64,000 nucleotides of DNA from Paenibacillus sp. FSL W8-0186 (GCF_037969765.1 NZ_CP150207.1:1102001-1166000); one strand, 5' to 3'. Positions 27,576 to 35,591 are shown, numbered from the stretch's first letter. The notes: a model not told the origin generated them from the letters alone. Program-made: numbers and translations.

Positions 27576-29123
27576 GTGAGTATCAAAAGAGCGCTGGTTA
27601 GCGTTTCGGATAAAACGGGTATCGTGGATTTTTGCCGCGGGCTGTCGCAATTAGGAGTAGAAATCATTTCAACGGGGGGCACGAAAAACCTGCTGTCGAA
27701 GGAAGGAATTCCTGTCATCGGCATCTCCGATGTAACGGGCTTCCCAGAAGTGCTTGACGGCCGCGTGAAGACGCTGCATCCTGCTGTTCACAGCGGACTG
27801 CTGGCGGTACGGGACAGCGCCGAGCATCAAGCGCAGATGAAGGAGCTTGGCCTGGATTACATCGATCTGGTTGTCGTCAATCTGTATCCTTTCCAGGAGA
27901 CGATTGCGAAGCCGGACGTCACTTACGAGGATGCGATTGAGAATATCGACATCGGCGGGCCGACCATGCTGCGTTCCGCTGCCAAAAACCATGCTTTCGT
28001 CTCCGTCGTCGTGGATTCCGGCGATTACAGCAAGGTGTTGGATGAGATTGCTGCCGAGGGAGACACAACCTTGGATACGCGCAAACGGCTTGCGGCCAAA
28101 GTATTCCGTCATACGGCGGCTTACGATGCCTTGATTTCCGATTATTTGTCGAATGTGAACGGGGATCCGCTTCCTGAACGCTTAACGGTTACTTACGAGA
28201 AAATTCAGGATCTGCGTTATGGCGAGAATCCGCATCAGAAGGCAGCGTTTTACCGCAAGCCGTTGGCTGCGGCGGATACGCTCACTTCGGCCGAGCAGCT
28301 GCATGGCAAAGAGCTATCCTATAATAACATCAATGACGCGAATGCGGCTCTGCAAATCGTGAAGGAATTCGAAGAGCCTGCGGTCGTGGTCGTTAAGCAT
28401 ATGAATCCTTGCGGGGTTGGCATTGGGGAGAGCATTTACGAGGCATTCCGCAAAGCGCATGAAGCTGACCCGGTATCGATCTTCGGCGGCATCGTCGCGG
28501 CAAACCGCATCATTGACGAAGCAACGGCACTGCTGCTGAAGGAGATTTTCCTGGAAATCATCCTCGCTCCCGGCTTTACGGATGAAGCCCTTGCCGTACT
28601 GACGCAGAAGAAAAACATTCGCCTGTTGAAGGTAAACGGCCTGGAGCTTGGAGCCAATCGCAAAAGCCAGCTTGTGGTCACTTCGATCGACGGCGGCATG
28701 ATCGTTCAGGACAGCGACGTTCATTCCTTGCAGGAGTCCGATTTGAAGGTCGTTACCGACCGAGCTCCTTCCGAGGAAGAATTGAAGCAGCTTCTGTTCG
28801 CCTGGAAAGTAGTTAAGCATGTTAAATCTAATGCGATCGTACTGGCGAAGGACGATATGACGATCGGCGTAGGCGCTGGTCAAATGAACCGTGTCGGCTC
28901 GGCGAAAATCGCCATCGAGCAGGCCGGCGACAAAGTGAAGGGCTGCGTACTGTCTTCCGACGCGTTCTTCCCGATGGGCGATACGGTAGAAGCCGCGGCT
29001 AAAGCTGGTGTGACGGCGATCATCCAGCCGGGCGGCTCGGTCAAGGACGAGGAATCAATCCAAATGGCGAACAAGTATGGGGTCGCCATGGTCTTCACCG
29101 GCATCCGCCACTTCAAACACTAA
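27576..29123 (+). CDS. purH: Bifunctional AICAR transformylase / IMP cyclohydrolase
   Basis: 515-residue PurH performing the last two steps to IMP. The MGS-like cyclohydrolase domain occupies about 1-150 (KRALVSVSDKTGIVDF, ISTGGTKNLL, GRVKTLHPAVHSGLL). The transformylase domain follows, with LRYGENPHQKAAFY, KHMNPCGVGIG and the IQPGGSVKDEE motif. GTG start with RBS agaggagg. Confidence 0.96.
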   Translation: MSIKRALVSVSDKTGIVDFCRGLSQLGVEIISTGGTKNLLSKEGIPVIGISDVTGFPEVLDGRVKTLHPAVHSGLLAVRDSAEHQAQMKELGLDYIDLVVVNLYPFQETIAKPDVTYEDAIENIDIGGPTMLRSAAKNHAFVSVVVDSGDYSKVLDEIAAEGDTTLDTRKRLAAKVFRHTAAYDALISDYLSNVNGDPLPERLTVTYEKIQDLRYGENPHQKAAFYRKPLAAADTLTSAEQLHGKELSYNNINDANAALQIVKEFEEPAVVVVKHMNPCGVGIGESIYEAFRKAHEADPVSIFGGIVAANRIIDEATALLLKEIFLEIILAPGFTDEALAVLTQKKNIRLLKVNGLELGANRKSQLVVTSIDGGMIVQDSDVHSLQESDLKVVTDRAPSEEELKQLLFAWKVVKHVKSNAIVLAKDDMTIGVGAGQMNRVGSAKIAIEQAGDKVKGCVLSSDAFFPMGDTVEAAAKAGVTAIIQPGGSVKDEESIQMANKYGVAMVFTGIRHFKH

Positions 29124-29141
29124 TAGAGGTAGTTTTAAAAG

Positions 29142-29304
29142 CCGGCTTTTGATCACGAAGTGTTTCAAAGAAGCGGATTCGGCGTCGAATCTTGAATTCA
29201 GCCGGGGCTTGCGGTGCTCACATAGGTTTTGCCTATGCTCCGCTCCTCAGCCCCTGGCTTCATCCAAGCTTCTCGGTGCTGAAAACCCGGCTTTTGATCA
29301 CGAA
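29142..29304. repeat. Direct-repeat-bounded intergenic element with internal hairpin
   Basis: The 18-mer ccggcttttgatcacgaa occurs at 29142-29159 and again at 29287-29304. Between them a long interrupted hairpin (ggggcttgcggtgctcacatagg / cctatgctccgctcctcagcccc in part, about 29204-29255) is found. It lies between purH and purD without a gene, and looks like a dispersed intergenic element. Confidence 0.6.
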
Positions 29305-29397
29305 ATAAACTTTATATAACTTTGCAGAATGGACAGGGACGGTGGACCGCAGAGGCGGCCTGCCGTTTGCTGTTTGGATATGAGGAGGAGCAGCGGT

Positions 29398-30663
29398 ATG
29401 GACATTTTAGTGATTGGCGGCGGCGGCCGGGAGCATGCAATTTGCTGGGCGCTGGCCAAAAGCCCAAAGGCTGGCAAAATTTATTGCGCGCCGGGAAACG
29501 CAGGAATCGGTCAAGTAGCGGAGATCGTTCCGATTGCGGTGAACGAATTTGATAAGCTAACAGCGTTCGCTCAGGAGAAAGAGGTAGGCCTGGTCGTGGT
29601 CGGACCGGATGATCCGCTGGCGGATGGTATCGTGGACGCGTTCGAAGCGAAGAGCATTCCGGTGTTCGGGCCGCGCAAAAATGCAGCCCATATCGAAGGC
29701 AGCAAGACGTTCATGAAGGATTTGCTGAAAAAATACAACATTCCGACAGCCGCTTACGAGAAGTTCAACGATTATGAGGAGGCCAAGGCGTACCTCGACC
29801 AGCAGAAGCTGCCGATCGTCATCAAGGCGGACGGGCTTGCTGCGGGCAAAGGGGTAACGGTAGCCTTTACGCGCGAGGAAGCGGAAGCGGCTTTGAAAGA
29901 CATTATGGTTGGCAAGGTATTCGGCGACGCGGGCAGCCAGGTGGTCATCGAGGAGTTCCTCGAAGGGCAGGAAATGTCGATTCTGGTTTTTGTGGATGGA
30001 GAAGTCGTACGTCCGATGTCGGCAGCGCAGGATCATAAGCAGGTCTATGATAACGACAAGGGACCAAACACGGGCGGCATGGGTACTTACTCACCGCTGC
30101 CGCATATCGCGGATTCCATTATTGAGGAAGCGGTCGAGACGATCATTAAACCAACCGCCAAGGCGATGGTGGCAGAAGGCCGCCCATTCCGCGGCGTGCT
30201 GTTTGCCGGGCTGATGATCTCCCCAGACGGCAAGCCGAAGACGATCGAGTTCAATGCCCGGTTCGGCGACCCGGAGGCCCAGGTCGTGCTGCCGCGGCTG
30301 AAGAGCGACCTGCTGGAAATTTTCCTGGCTGCTGTAAACGGCACGCTGGACAAGGTTGAAATCGAATGGAGCAATGAAGCGGCGGTATGCGTCGTGCTCG
30401 CTTCAGGAGGCTATCCTGCGTCCTATCCAAAGGGACTGCCGATTTCCGGGCTGGATTCAGCCGGGGACGCGCTTGTATTCCATGCCGGGACGGCAAAGAA
30501 TGAAGCCGGAGAGTGGGTTACAAACGGCGGACGTGTGCTTGGTATAGTAGGGCTGGGGCAGGATATTGCGGAAGCCCGCGAAAAGGCTTATGCTGCAGCG
30601 GAGCGCATCACCTTCGAAGGCAAGCATCAGCGTTCGGACATTGCGGCTAAAGCGCTGCGATAA
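29398..30663 (+). CDS. purD: Phosphoribosylamine-glycine ligase
   Basis: 421-residue ATP-grasp GAR synthetase. It starts MDILVIGGGGREHAICWAL; KADGLAAGKGV is the ATP-grasp glycine loop, and EFNARFGDPEAQVVLPRL is the diagnostic metal site. ATG 29398 is used (RBS gaggaggag); the frame continues upstream without an RBS. Last gene of the pur operon, with a terminator 20 bp on. Confidence 0.96.
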   Translation: MDILVIGGGGREHAICWALAKSPKAGKIYCAPGNAGIGQVAEIVPIAVNEFDKLTAFAQEKEVGLVVVGPDDPLADGIVDAFEAKSIPVFGPRKNAAHIEGSKTFMKDLLKKYNIPTAAYEKFNDYEEAKAYLDQQKLPIVIKADGLAAGKGVTVAFTREEAEAALKDIMVGKVFGDAGSQVVIEEFLEGQEMSILVFVDGEVVRPMSAAQDHKQVYDNDKGPNTGGMGTYSPLPHIADSIIEEAVETIIKPTAKAMVAEGRPFRGVLFAGLMISPDGKPKTIEFNARFGDPEAQVVLPRLKSDLLEIFLAAVNGTLDKVEIEWSNEAAVCVVLASGGYPASYPKGLPISGLDSAGDALVFHAGTAKNEAGEWVTNGGRVLGIVGLGQDIAEAREKAYAAAERITFEGKHQRSDIAAKALR

Positions 30664-30680
30664 TATTTGGGGTAAATTGA

Positions 30681-30723
30681 AAAGGGCTGTCCAAGCAAAT
30701 GAATTGGACCGGCCCTTTTTTAT
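30681..30723 (+). terminator. Terminator of the pur operon
   Basis: aagggctgtccaa / ttggaccggccctt stem with an 8-nt loop followed by TTTTTT. Confidence 0.88.
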
Positions 30724-30781
30724 AATAAATAAATCCATAGAACATAAAAGGAAAATAAGTATAAAATTAATGAAATAACCC

Positions 30782-30826
30782 AAAATGTAAAACATGTTTT
30801 ACATTTTCTTTTTTTTGTGTTACAAT
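30782..30826 (+). promoter_or_regulatory. Promoter with 26-bp perfect palindrome operator
   Basis: aaaatgtaaaaca / tgttttacatttt is a perfect 26-bp palindrome (30782-30807). Its right half holds the -35 box TTTACA (30798-30803); TACAAT (30821-30826) is a -10 at exactly 17 nt. A dimeric repressor bound here would block the promoter. The HTH protein at 31083 is the obvious candidate. Confidence 0.65.
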
Positions 30827-30859
30827 TATTAACAAATAATATTAAAAGAGGTGTTGAAG

Positions 30860-31066
30860 ATGAAAAGAAAAGCGGATGAAATGCAAATGTCACTCGCTAC
30901 GCGAGCTACAAAATGGCTTGGTATTTTTTATACAGTCAGTTTGTTATTGTGGACAATTATAGATCTGATATTTAACAATCAACTAGGGATTCAATTTATA
31001 ATTTTACTAGCAGGTTTGATTCTCTTTTTCGTCTCGATGATGATTATGAAACAAAAAGTGCAATAA
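30860..31066 (+). CDS. Small two-helix membrane protein (68 aa)
   Basis: Start ATG 30860 follows agaggtg. A basic N-terminus is followed by two predicted membrane helices (WLGIFYTVSLLLWTIIDLIF and FIILLAGLILFFVSMMIM) and a short basic end. Pairs of a small two-helix protein and a short HTH regulator are common in Bacillota; the membrane protein may be the sensor or the regulated product. No specific family recognised. Confidence 0.7.
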   Translation: MKRKADEMQMSLATRATKWLGIFYTVSLLLWTIIDLIFNNQLGIQFIILLAGLILFFVSMMIMKQKVQ

Positions 31067-31082
31067 TGGAGAGTTGGGTGCG

Positions 31083-31271
31083 ATGAAAAATAACATATAT
31101 CTAAAAAGAAAAGAACTTGACATGTCCCAGTTGGAATTGGCGGAGAAAGTAAATGTAACACGGCAAACCATTAATGCGGTAGAAAATAACAAATATGATC
31201 CTAGCTTGAAATTGGCCATGAACATCGCCAAAGTTCTTAAAGTATCGGTAGAAGAGTTATTCTTTGAATAA
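31083..31271 (+). CDS. Short HTH (Xre/YozG-type) transcriptional regulator
   Basis: 62-residue single-domain HTH_3 protein: KNNIYLKRKELDMSQLELA, then VNVTRQTINAVENNKYDPSL (recognition helix) and LAMNIAKVLKVSVEELFFE. This is the YozG-like minimal regulator form. Start ATG 31083, with ggag 11 nt upstream. Sixteen bp after the small membrane protein; likely autoregulates through the palindrome at 30782. Confidence 0.88.
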   Translation: MKNNIYLKRKELDMSQLELAEKVNVTRQTINAVENNKYDPSLKLAMNIAKVLKVSVEELFFE

Positions 31272-31282
31272 TGCCAGTTACA

Positions 31283-31903
31283 TTATAAAATAAATATGGG
31301 CAAAACAATTAGTGCACAATATACGCTTATGGCGGAAAAGGCACTTGATTTAGGCATTTTAATTGATACAACCAAGAAGTAATAGATTAGAACAATTGTC
31401 CATATCTGAAACAGATCCAGGGAATTCAGGAATAAACCTAACGGACCTTTCGTCTGAAAAACTGCATTTAATGAAGTCCACCGCACCCCAGAGATAGGAA
31501 AAATATTTTTCAAGAAATAATTAAGCACGTTTCCAGCTAAAGTTATAGGGAATATATAAGTAAAAAATTTAAATATATATTTATAGTTGGAGTAATTTAT
31601 TAGGAATTTAGCAAATAAAAAGAATAATAGAGCATTTGCTGCAATGGTTAATAAGGGAAATAAAGATCCGATAATAATGGAGATTACTGACATCATTATT
31701 TCCAAGCCGTTTAAACTATGGTCGATTTTTTCACTTAGTTGCTGTGTTGCCATAGTGATTTGTGATTCAATGGTGAAATACGTAACAATGCCATTAATTA
31801 AACTGGATAATAATATTATCAACAATGGCTGATGGCTTTTTTCAACATTTAAGTTTAAATAAGTTTCTCTATGATTGAAAATCAATTTATAAAAAGTACT
31901 CAT
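31283..31903 (-). CDS. YIP1-like multi-pass membrane protein, last gene of the bacteriocin-type operon
   Basis: 206-residue protein with about five hydrophobic helices (LLIILLSSLINGIVTYF, MSVISIIIGSLFPLLTI, LFFLFAKFL, FTYIFPITLAGNVLNYFL and a C-terminal pair). The topology and the N-terminal soluble segment fit the YIP1 family, which occurs beside circular and other bacteriocin genes. ATG 31903 is chosen for gaaggaagg upstream. It lies 4 bp after the CxxC protein. Possible role: immunity or export partner; inference from neighbours. Confidence 0.65.
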   Translation of the reverse strand: MSTFYKLIFNHRETYLNLNVEKSHQPLLIILLSSLINGIVTYFTIESQITMATQQLSEKIDHSLNGLEIMMSVISIIIGSLFPLLTIAANALLFFLFAKFLINYSNYKYIFKFFTYIFPITLAGNVLNYFLKNIFPISGVRWTSLNAVFQTKGPLGLFLNSLDLFQIWTIVLIYYFLVVSIKMPKSSAFSAISVYCALIVLPIFIL

Positions 31904-31907
31904 GTTC

Positions 31908-32093
31908 TTACCTTCCTTCAAAACATTTTTCGCATATGTTCTTCTTAGACCGGGCGCTGAGCATTGCATCTAATCTTCCAATTGGCATGTTAATGCTGGA
32001 AGGTAAACGAAGTAAAAAGTAAGCATATTCCGTCGGTTTAATCGTTCTCCCGCATATATTGCAAACAATTTCCAATTTTCTCTTGAATATCAT
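31908..32093 (-). CDS. Small double-CxxC protein (61 aa)
   Basis: Starts MIFKRKLEIVCNICGRTIKP and ends KKNICEKCFEGR, giving a C-x2-C pair near each end, a typical zinc-ribbon or zinc-knuckle layout. No membrane helix or signal. RBS aaagggg before ATG 32093. It sits between the DUF95 and YIP1-like genes with very short gaps, so it belongs to the same operon. Role unknown; a small regulator or assembly factor is possible. Confidence 0.65.
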   Translation of the reverse strand: MIFKRKLEIVCNICGRTIKPTEYAYFLLRLPSSINMPIGRLDAMLSARSKKNICEKCFEGR

Positions 32094-32110
32094 TTTCAGT
32101 CCCCTTTTAG

Positions 32111-32596
32111 TCAAAGTTGAGGAGTAATAAATGTTTCAATCAATGCTGCGAGTGTCAGGCCTATAAATGCAATTATTGAAAGAATCGTTAACTTCCTTAT
32201 GGAAATATCGTTTTTTCTGGATGTGTAGATTTCATATGTAAGCCTTAAACTAATAAAGGTAAATAATACGAACATGGGCATTTCAAGAACACCGTGTGTA
32301 AGAATGTATTGTAAATTTTCAAAGCTGTAGGAAGCATTTTTTATACCGACTCCAAACATGATGGAGTTTTGAATGAGGATAACTAAGGGGATTATGCCGG
32401 CAGTTATAATACCTCCAAAGAGAATAATTAAAGCTACTTTCAAATTTTGAAAATAGATTTCACCAAAGACGGGTTGTAATTTAGATTTATCAGCCTGAAT
32501 AACGATTACATCGGCTGTTATAAAGCCTAGAAGCGAAAAAAGTAAAAAAACCAATATTACAATCCATAAAAGTGTACTTTTATTAATCCACGTCAT
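32111..32596 (-). CDS. SpoIIM/DUF95-family membrane protein
   Basis: About 161 residues with four to five membrane helices: TLLWIVILVFLLFSLLGFI, then VALIILFGGIITAGIIPLVILIQNSIMFGVGI, MPMFVLFTFISLRL and LTILSIIAFIGLTLAAL. The GIIPLVILIQNSIMFGVG and THGVLEMP segments are the core of the DUF95/SpoIIM family. DUF95 proteins are hallmark partners of circular bacteriocins (AS-48, carnocyclin, circularin types), where they act in maturation or secretion and immunity. ATG 32596 is used; several near-upstream starts (to 32611) are possible and the RBS is weak. Confidence 0.8.
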   Translation of the reverse strand: MTWINKSTLLWIVILVFLLFSLLGFITADVIVIQADKSKLQPVFGEIYFQNLKVALIILFGGIITAGIIPLVILIQNSIMFGVGIKNASYSFENLQYILTHGVLEMPMFVLFTFISLRLTYEIYTSRKNDISIRKLTILSIIAFIGLTLAALIETFITPQL

Positions 32597-32674
32597 AATC
32601 ATCACCATCAATTCTTGGGATTTAATAGGTATGTGACGCCCAAAAAATTTAGTTAAACTTTAAAATATACGTAC

Positions 32675-32694
32675 TTGACCTTGGCAGAGGTCAA
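32675..32694 (-). other. Stem-loop between precursor and DUF95 genes
   Basis: ttgacct / aggtcaa 7-bp stem with a 6-nt loop right after the precursor stop. It may protect the precursor mRNA end or lower expression of the downstream genes, as often seen in bacteriocin operons. Confidence 0.5.
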
Positions 32695-32703
32695 AGCTGT
32701 TAC

Positions 32704-32994
32704 TTAAAGTGCATATGAGTCTGCAGCTAGCAATGCAGCTTCAGCCCATGCTGGGATAGAGGCAATCCATCCTCCGGATACTAGAAGCGCAACGATAACG
32801 GAAGTTGCGCCTGCAGCAACAAGTGCCCAAACCAGCCAAGCTGGAGGATTAACTATTCCCAATTGATTTAGAATAGTAACGACATTTACTTGGGTATCTT
32901 TATTAGTCAATGAGAATGCTACGAAAGCAATCAATGCAAGGGCTGAAGCTAAAAATACAATATTTTTCTTCGCATTAGACAAGTGACTGATCAT
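32704..32994 (-). CDS. Probable circular bacteriocin precursor (AS-48-like, 96 aa)
   Basis: 96-residue hydrophobic peptide with a strong RBS (aaaggagg). The N-terminus (1-35) has a basic start (HLSNAKKN), a hydrophobic run (12-29) and a polar end (TNKDTQ), like the long hydrophobic leader of AS-48. The rest (about 38-96) contains QLGIVNPPAW, ALVAAGATSVIVALLVSGGW and IPAWAEAALLAADSYAL. It resembles AS-48 FGIP...NVVEAGGWVTTIVSIL in order of helix, glycine turn and helix. The mature part would have four Trp, no Lys or Arg, one Glu and one Asp, so it is anionic, unlike cationic AS-48 and nearer to the gassericin-type subgroup. The DUF95 protein next door strongly supports the call. Cleavage site and circularisation are inferred. 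Confidence 0.72.
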   Translation of the reverse strand: MISHLSNAKKNIVFLASALALIAFVAFSLTNKDTQVNVVTILNQLGIVNPPAWLVWALVAAGATSVIVALLVSGGWIASIPAWAEAALLAADSYAL

Positions 32995-33043
32995 AAAAAT
33001 TCCTCCTTTTACATTTTATAGTCACATACCTATTAAATTCCCT

Positions 33044-33072
33044 ATTAATATTCTATTTCCTGTTTATGTAAA
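33044..33072 (-). promoter_or_regulatory. Likely promoter of the precursor operon
   Basis: Minus-strand TTTACA (33072-33067) and ATTAAT (33049-33044) are separated by 17 nt, placing the start near or inside the inverted repeat at 33037. Confidence 0.45.
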
Positions 33073-33177
33073 AAGCAACCATAATATGATAAATAAGCAA
33101 TGAAATCTCATTATATTTACAATAAAAACGATAAATGTTATATTTTGACTAAGGGATAAAAGATAAGGGGTGATTGG

Positions 33178-33861
33178 TTGAGGGCAATCCTGAAAAGAGA
33201 ATTATTTATATATACAAGCAGTTTTAAAGCTATAACTATCTCACTTTTCATATACCTCAGCACAGCATTGTCTTCATATTTTTTTTCGAGGAATTTTACT
33301 ACCATTCAAAATCATGGGGCAGAGGTAGATATAACCTCTAGCATTAAATTTTTTGTGTTTTTTTTAGGCCCTATTTTGGTAGCAGCCGTATTTTATGACA
33401 TTTTCAATAAGGAAATTGAGTTAAGGACAATTAGGCTCCTTATTACAAAAACTAGTTTGCTAAAAATTTTTTTGGGAAAAATTCTAGCGGCTTTTCTATT
33501 TTGGCTATTGACTTTAACGGTTTCATATTTTCTTGTATACCTGTCCTCAGGAAAGATTTATTTCCAAGAATTCATGAGCTCCATTTCTTGTATTTTACTC
33601 TCTCTTTCAGTGGTTGTTTGTTTTTCTATATTGTTCGATCGGGGAAATCAGAGCTTGCTTGTTAGTATATTGATGGGAATAGTGTTTCCTGTGTTAGGGC
33701 TAATATCATCCATGTCTGATACTTGGTATTGGAGTATGGTTCATGCCGTGATTCCGTATTACGCGAACGAACTGACGTTAGGACTGCTGCTTGTTCCCTT
33801 TATCGCTGCATTAATATTGTTTTGTTTAAGTTACTTTATTCTACAACGAAAGGATTATTAG
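33178..33861 (+). CDS. ABC transporter permease (ABC-2 type)
   Basis: 227-residue integral membrane protein with six hydrophobic helices and the ABC-2 organisation: N-terminal helix (AITISLFIYLSTALSSYFF), an extracellular segment, then pairs at about 60-80, 110-140, 150-165, 170-185 and 205-225. Start TTG 33178 follows aagggg by 7 nt. It is 4 bp from the ATPase gene and divergent from the bacteriocin precursor operon. The pair probably exports or gives immunity to the peptide. Confidence 0.8.
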   Translation: MRAILKRELFIYTSSFKAITISLFIYLSTALSSYFFSRNFTTIQNHGAEVDITSSIKFFVFFLGPILVAAVFYDIFNKEIELRTIRLLITKTSLLKIFLGKILAAFLFWLLTLTVSYFLVYLSSGKIYFQEFMSSISCILLSLSVVVCFSILFDRGNQSLLVSILMGIVFPVLGLISSMSDTWYWSMVHAVIPYYANELTLGLLLVPFIAALILFCLSYFILQRKDY

Positions 33862-33865
33862 CCGA

Positions 33866-34771
33866 ATGATTCCTGCAATAGAAATAAGTAATTTAAATAA
33901 GTCCATTGGAAAAAAGGATATTTTAAAGGATATTAGCCTAACTATTTATAGGGGAGAGATTGTTGGGCTAATCGGCCATAATGGAGCCGGAAAATCTACT
34001 TTGATAAATATACTGACTGGAATTAAAAAACCTACTCAAGGGTCATTTGTTATCTATGATAATACCGGCACCATGAATAAAGAAACACAAAAAGTAATTG
34101 GTGTTATGCCTGATGTTGATAATTTATATCAAGACATGACAGTCCGTTTCTTTCTAAGTTATATGTCGGAAATTAAAGGAGCAAAGTTATCGTTACAAAA
34201 TATAAGGGAACTACTCGAGCAGGTTGGTCTGGAAGCAAAGCTTTCCAATACACGGATAAAGGCGCTATCCTTTGGTATGAAAAAAAAACTTTGCTTGGCT
34301 CAGGCTCTTGTCGGAGAACCGCAGCTTTTGATTTTAGATGAACCTACTTCCGGATTAGACGTACATTCCGTACTTCATATTAAAAATTTATTGCTAAAGT
34401 TAAGAGGCGAAGGGAAAACCATTCTGTTATCTTCGCATAACATGGAGGAAGTTGAGAAGAGCTGTGACCGGGTGGCAATTCTGAAATCAGGAGAATTAAC
34501 GGATATTGGTACTATTGAAGCATTGATATATAAAAGGCAAGGAGTAAGAAAATTAATTATACGTTCATCTCCAGTTGTAACCTCTGATTTTTTAAACCAA
34601 TTCGCATTAAATATTCAAATTATTAGTCAGGAATCTAACTCTATTGTCATTCAGGTGTCTGATGACGAAGACATTTCACTACTTTTAAAAACATTAATAG
34701 AGCATTCTTACAAAGTTTATGAAGTAAGATCATCTGATTTGCAGCTTAAGGATATTATTCTAGGAGAATAA
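33866..34771 (+). CDS. ABC transporter ATP-binding protein
   Basis: 301-residue ATPase: Walker A GHNGAGKST (about 39-47), Q-loop in VMPDVDNLYQDM region, signature ALSFGMKKKLCLAQAL (about 133), Walker B LLILDEPTSGLD (about 152), H-loop SSHNMEEV. The C-terminal 80 residues form the extra domain of BcrA/CcmA-like drug and bacteriocin-immunity ATPases. Coupled to the permease upstream. Role inferred as export or self-protection against the peptide encoded divergently. Confidence 0.88.
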   Translation: MIPAIEISNLNKSIGKKDILKDISLTIYRGEIVGLIGHNGAGKSTLINILTGIKKPTQGSFVIYDNTGTMNKETQKVIGVMPDVDNLYQDMTVRFFLSYMSEIKGAKLSLQNIRELLEQVGLEAKLSNTRIKALSFGMKKKLCLAQALVGEPQLLILDEPTSGLDVHSVLHIKNLLLKLRGEGKTILLSSHNMEEVEKSCDRVAILKSGELTDIGTIEALIYKRQGVRKLIIRSSPVVTSDFLNQFALNIQIISQESNSIVIQVSDDEDISLLLKTLIEHSYKVYEVRSSDLQLKDIILGE

Positions 34772-34798
34772 AAACGTATTATGGGATGGTGAAGTTGT

Positions 34799-35230
34799 AT
34801 GATTAAAAGAACTGCGGAGAAAACATTGGGTACCATCGGAAGTATTATTGTTGTTTTTATTGGTTTTTTTGGTGGTGTTTCATTGGTTTTAACAAAGAAC
34901 GATGAATTTAAAACCAGGCTCAATGAAAACTTGAACACTATTCAAAGTGACACAAATGCGGTTTCTATCATAGATTCATTGCAGAATGCTGCGGGAATGC
35001 TATTATGGAGTTCAATTATTTCATTTATCTTAGTGCTGATAGCATTATTTAATTTAAAGAAAAATGCTAAATCCACATTAGCAGGCATATTATTTATTTT
35101 GTCCGCGATTGTTATTTTTATTTCATCTTTTTTCGTCGGATTCGTTCCAGGGGTTCTTTTTATTATCGCGGGCATTCTGGCTTTGACTAAAAAACCATCG
35201 ACTTATGCTGATCAAAATATCCCCGGATAA
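34799..35230 (+). CDS. DUF4064-like membrane protein
   Basis: 143-residue protein with four hydrophobic helices (TLGTIGSIIVVFIGFFGGVSLVL, then SSIISFILVLIALF, LAGILFILSAIVIFISSFF, VPGVLFIIAGILAL) and a polar loop between the first two. The start MIKRTAEKTLGTIGSI is characteristic of DUF4064. It follows the ABC genes by 27 bp, so it is probably co-transcribed and could be an accessory immunity protein; the family has no set function. Confidence 0.7.
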   Translation: MIKRTAEKTLGTIGSIIVVFIGFFGGVSLVLTKNDEFKTRLNENLNTIQSDTNAVSIIDSLQNAAGMLLWSSIISFILVLIALFNLKKNAKSTLAGILFILSAIVIFISSFFVGFVPGVLFIIAGILALTKKPSTYADQNIPG

Positions 35231-35304
35231 GCAAACCGATTCTGACGCATCTTAACGATAAAATCATTTGCGATTTATTGTTGAATGGAGGCGTCGAATC
35301 GATT

Positions 35305-35553
35305 ATGAGCAAGGAAAAGAAGGATATGCTCCCCATCTCGCGTGAGAGGGTGGAAGTGGAAGGGCTTTATACGGATGAATGGGGGCGTTCGGAATATTTA
35401 TACCGTGGGCAGGAGTTCCCAGCAGATCTGATTATGGGTTCGACGGAATGGAAGCTTACAGAGCTAGCCGACCATCCTGCCGAACACGATATTGCGGATG
35501 ACTTCGAGAATACAGGGCATTCTGGAAAACGCCGCAGCGGGCAAGTGGAGTGA
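35305..35553 (+). CDS. Small acidic hypothetical protein (82 aa)
   Basis: Start ATG 35305 (MSKEKKDMLPISRERV), with ggagg somewhat far upstream. The middle EGLYTDEWGRSEYLYRGQEFPADLIMGSTEWKL has the repeating G-x-Y and G-x-x-FP pattern of the YjzC-like small proteins. The C-terminus is acidic then basic and probably unstructured. Followed by a terminator. No function known. Confidence 0.6.
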   Translation: MSKEKKDMLPISRERVEVEGLYTDEWGRSEYLYRGQEFPADLIMGSTEWKLTELADHPAEHDIADDFENTGHSGKRRSGQVE

Positions 35554-35591
35554 CCGTGCAGCAATAACGGTATTCTAAAGCAGCCAATGTA

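Larger units (their letters stand above)
32618..33043. repeat. Inverted repeat enclosing the bacteriocin precursor gene
   Basis: TTTAATAGGTATGTGAC is found on the plus strand at 32621-32637 and on the minus strand at 33021-33037; with flanking GGGA the match reaches about 20 of 21 positions. The pair lies in the precursor's 5' leader and in the precursor/DUF95 spacer, so their transcripts are complementary. Confidence 0.8.
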
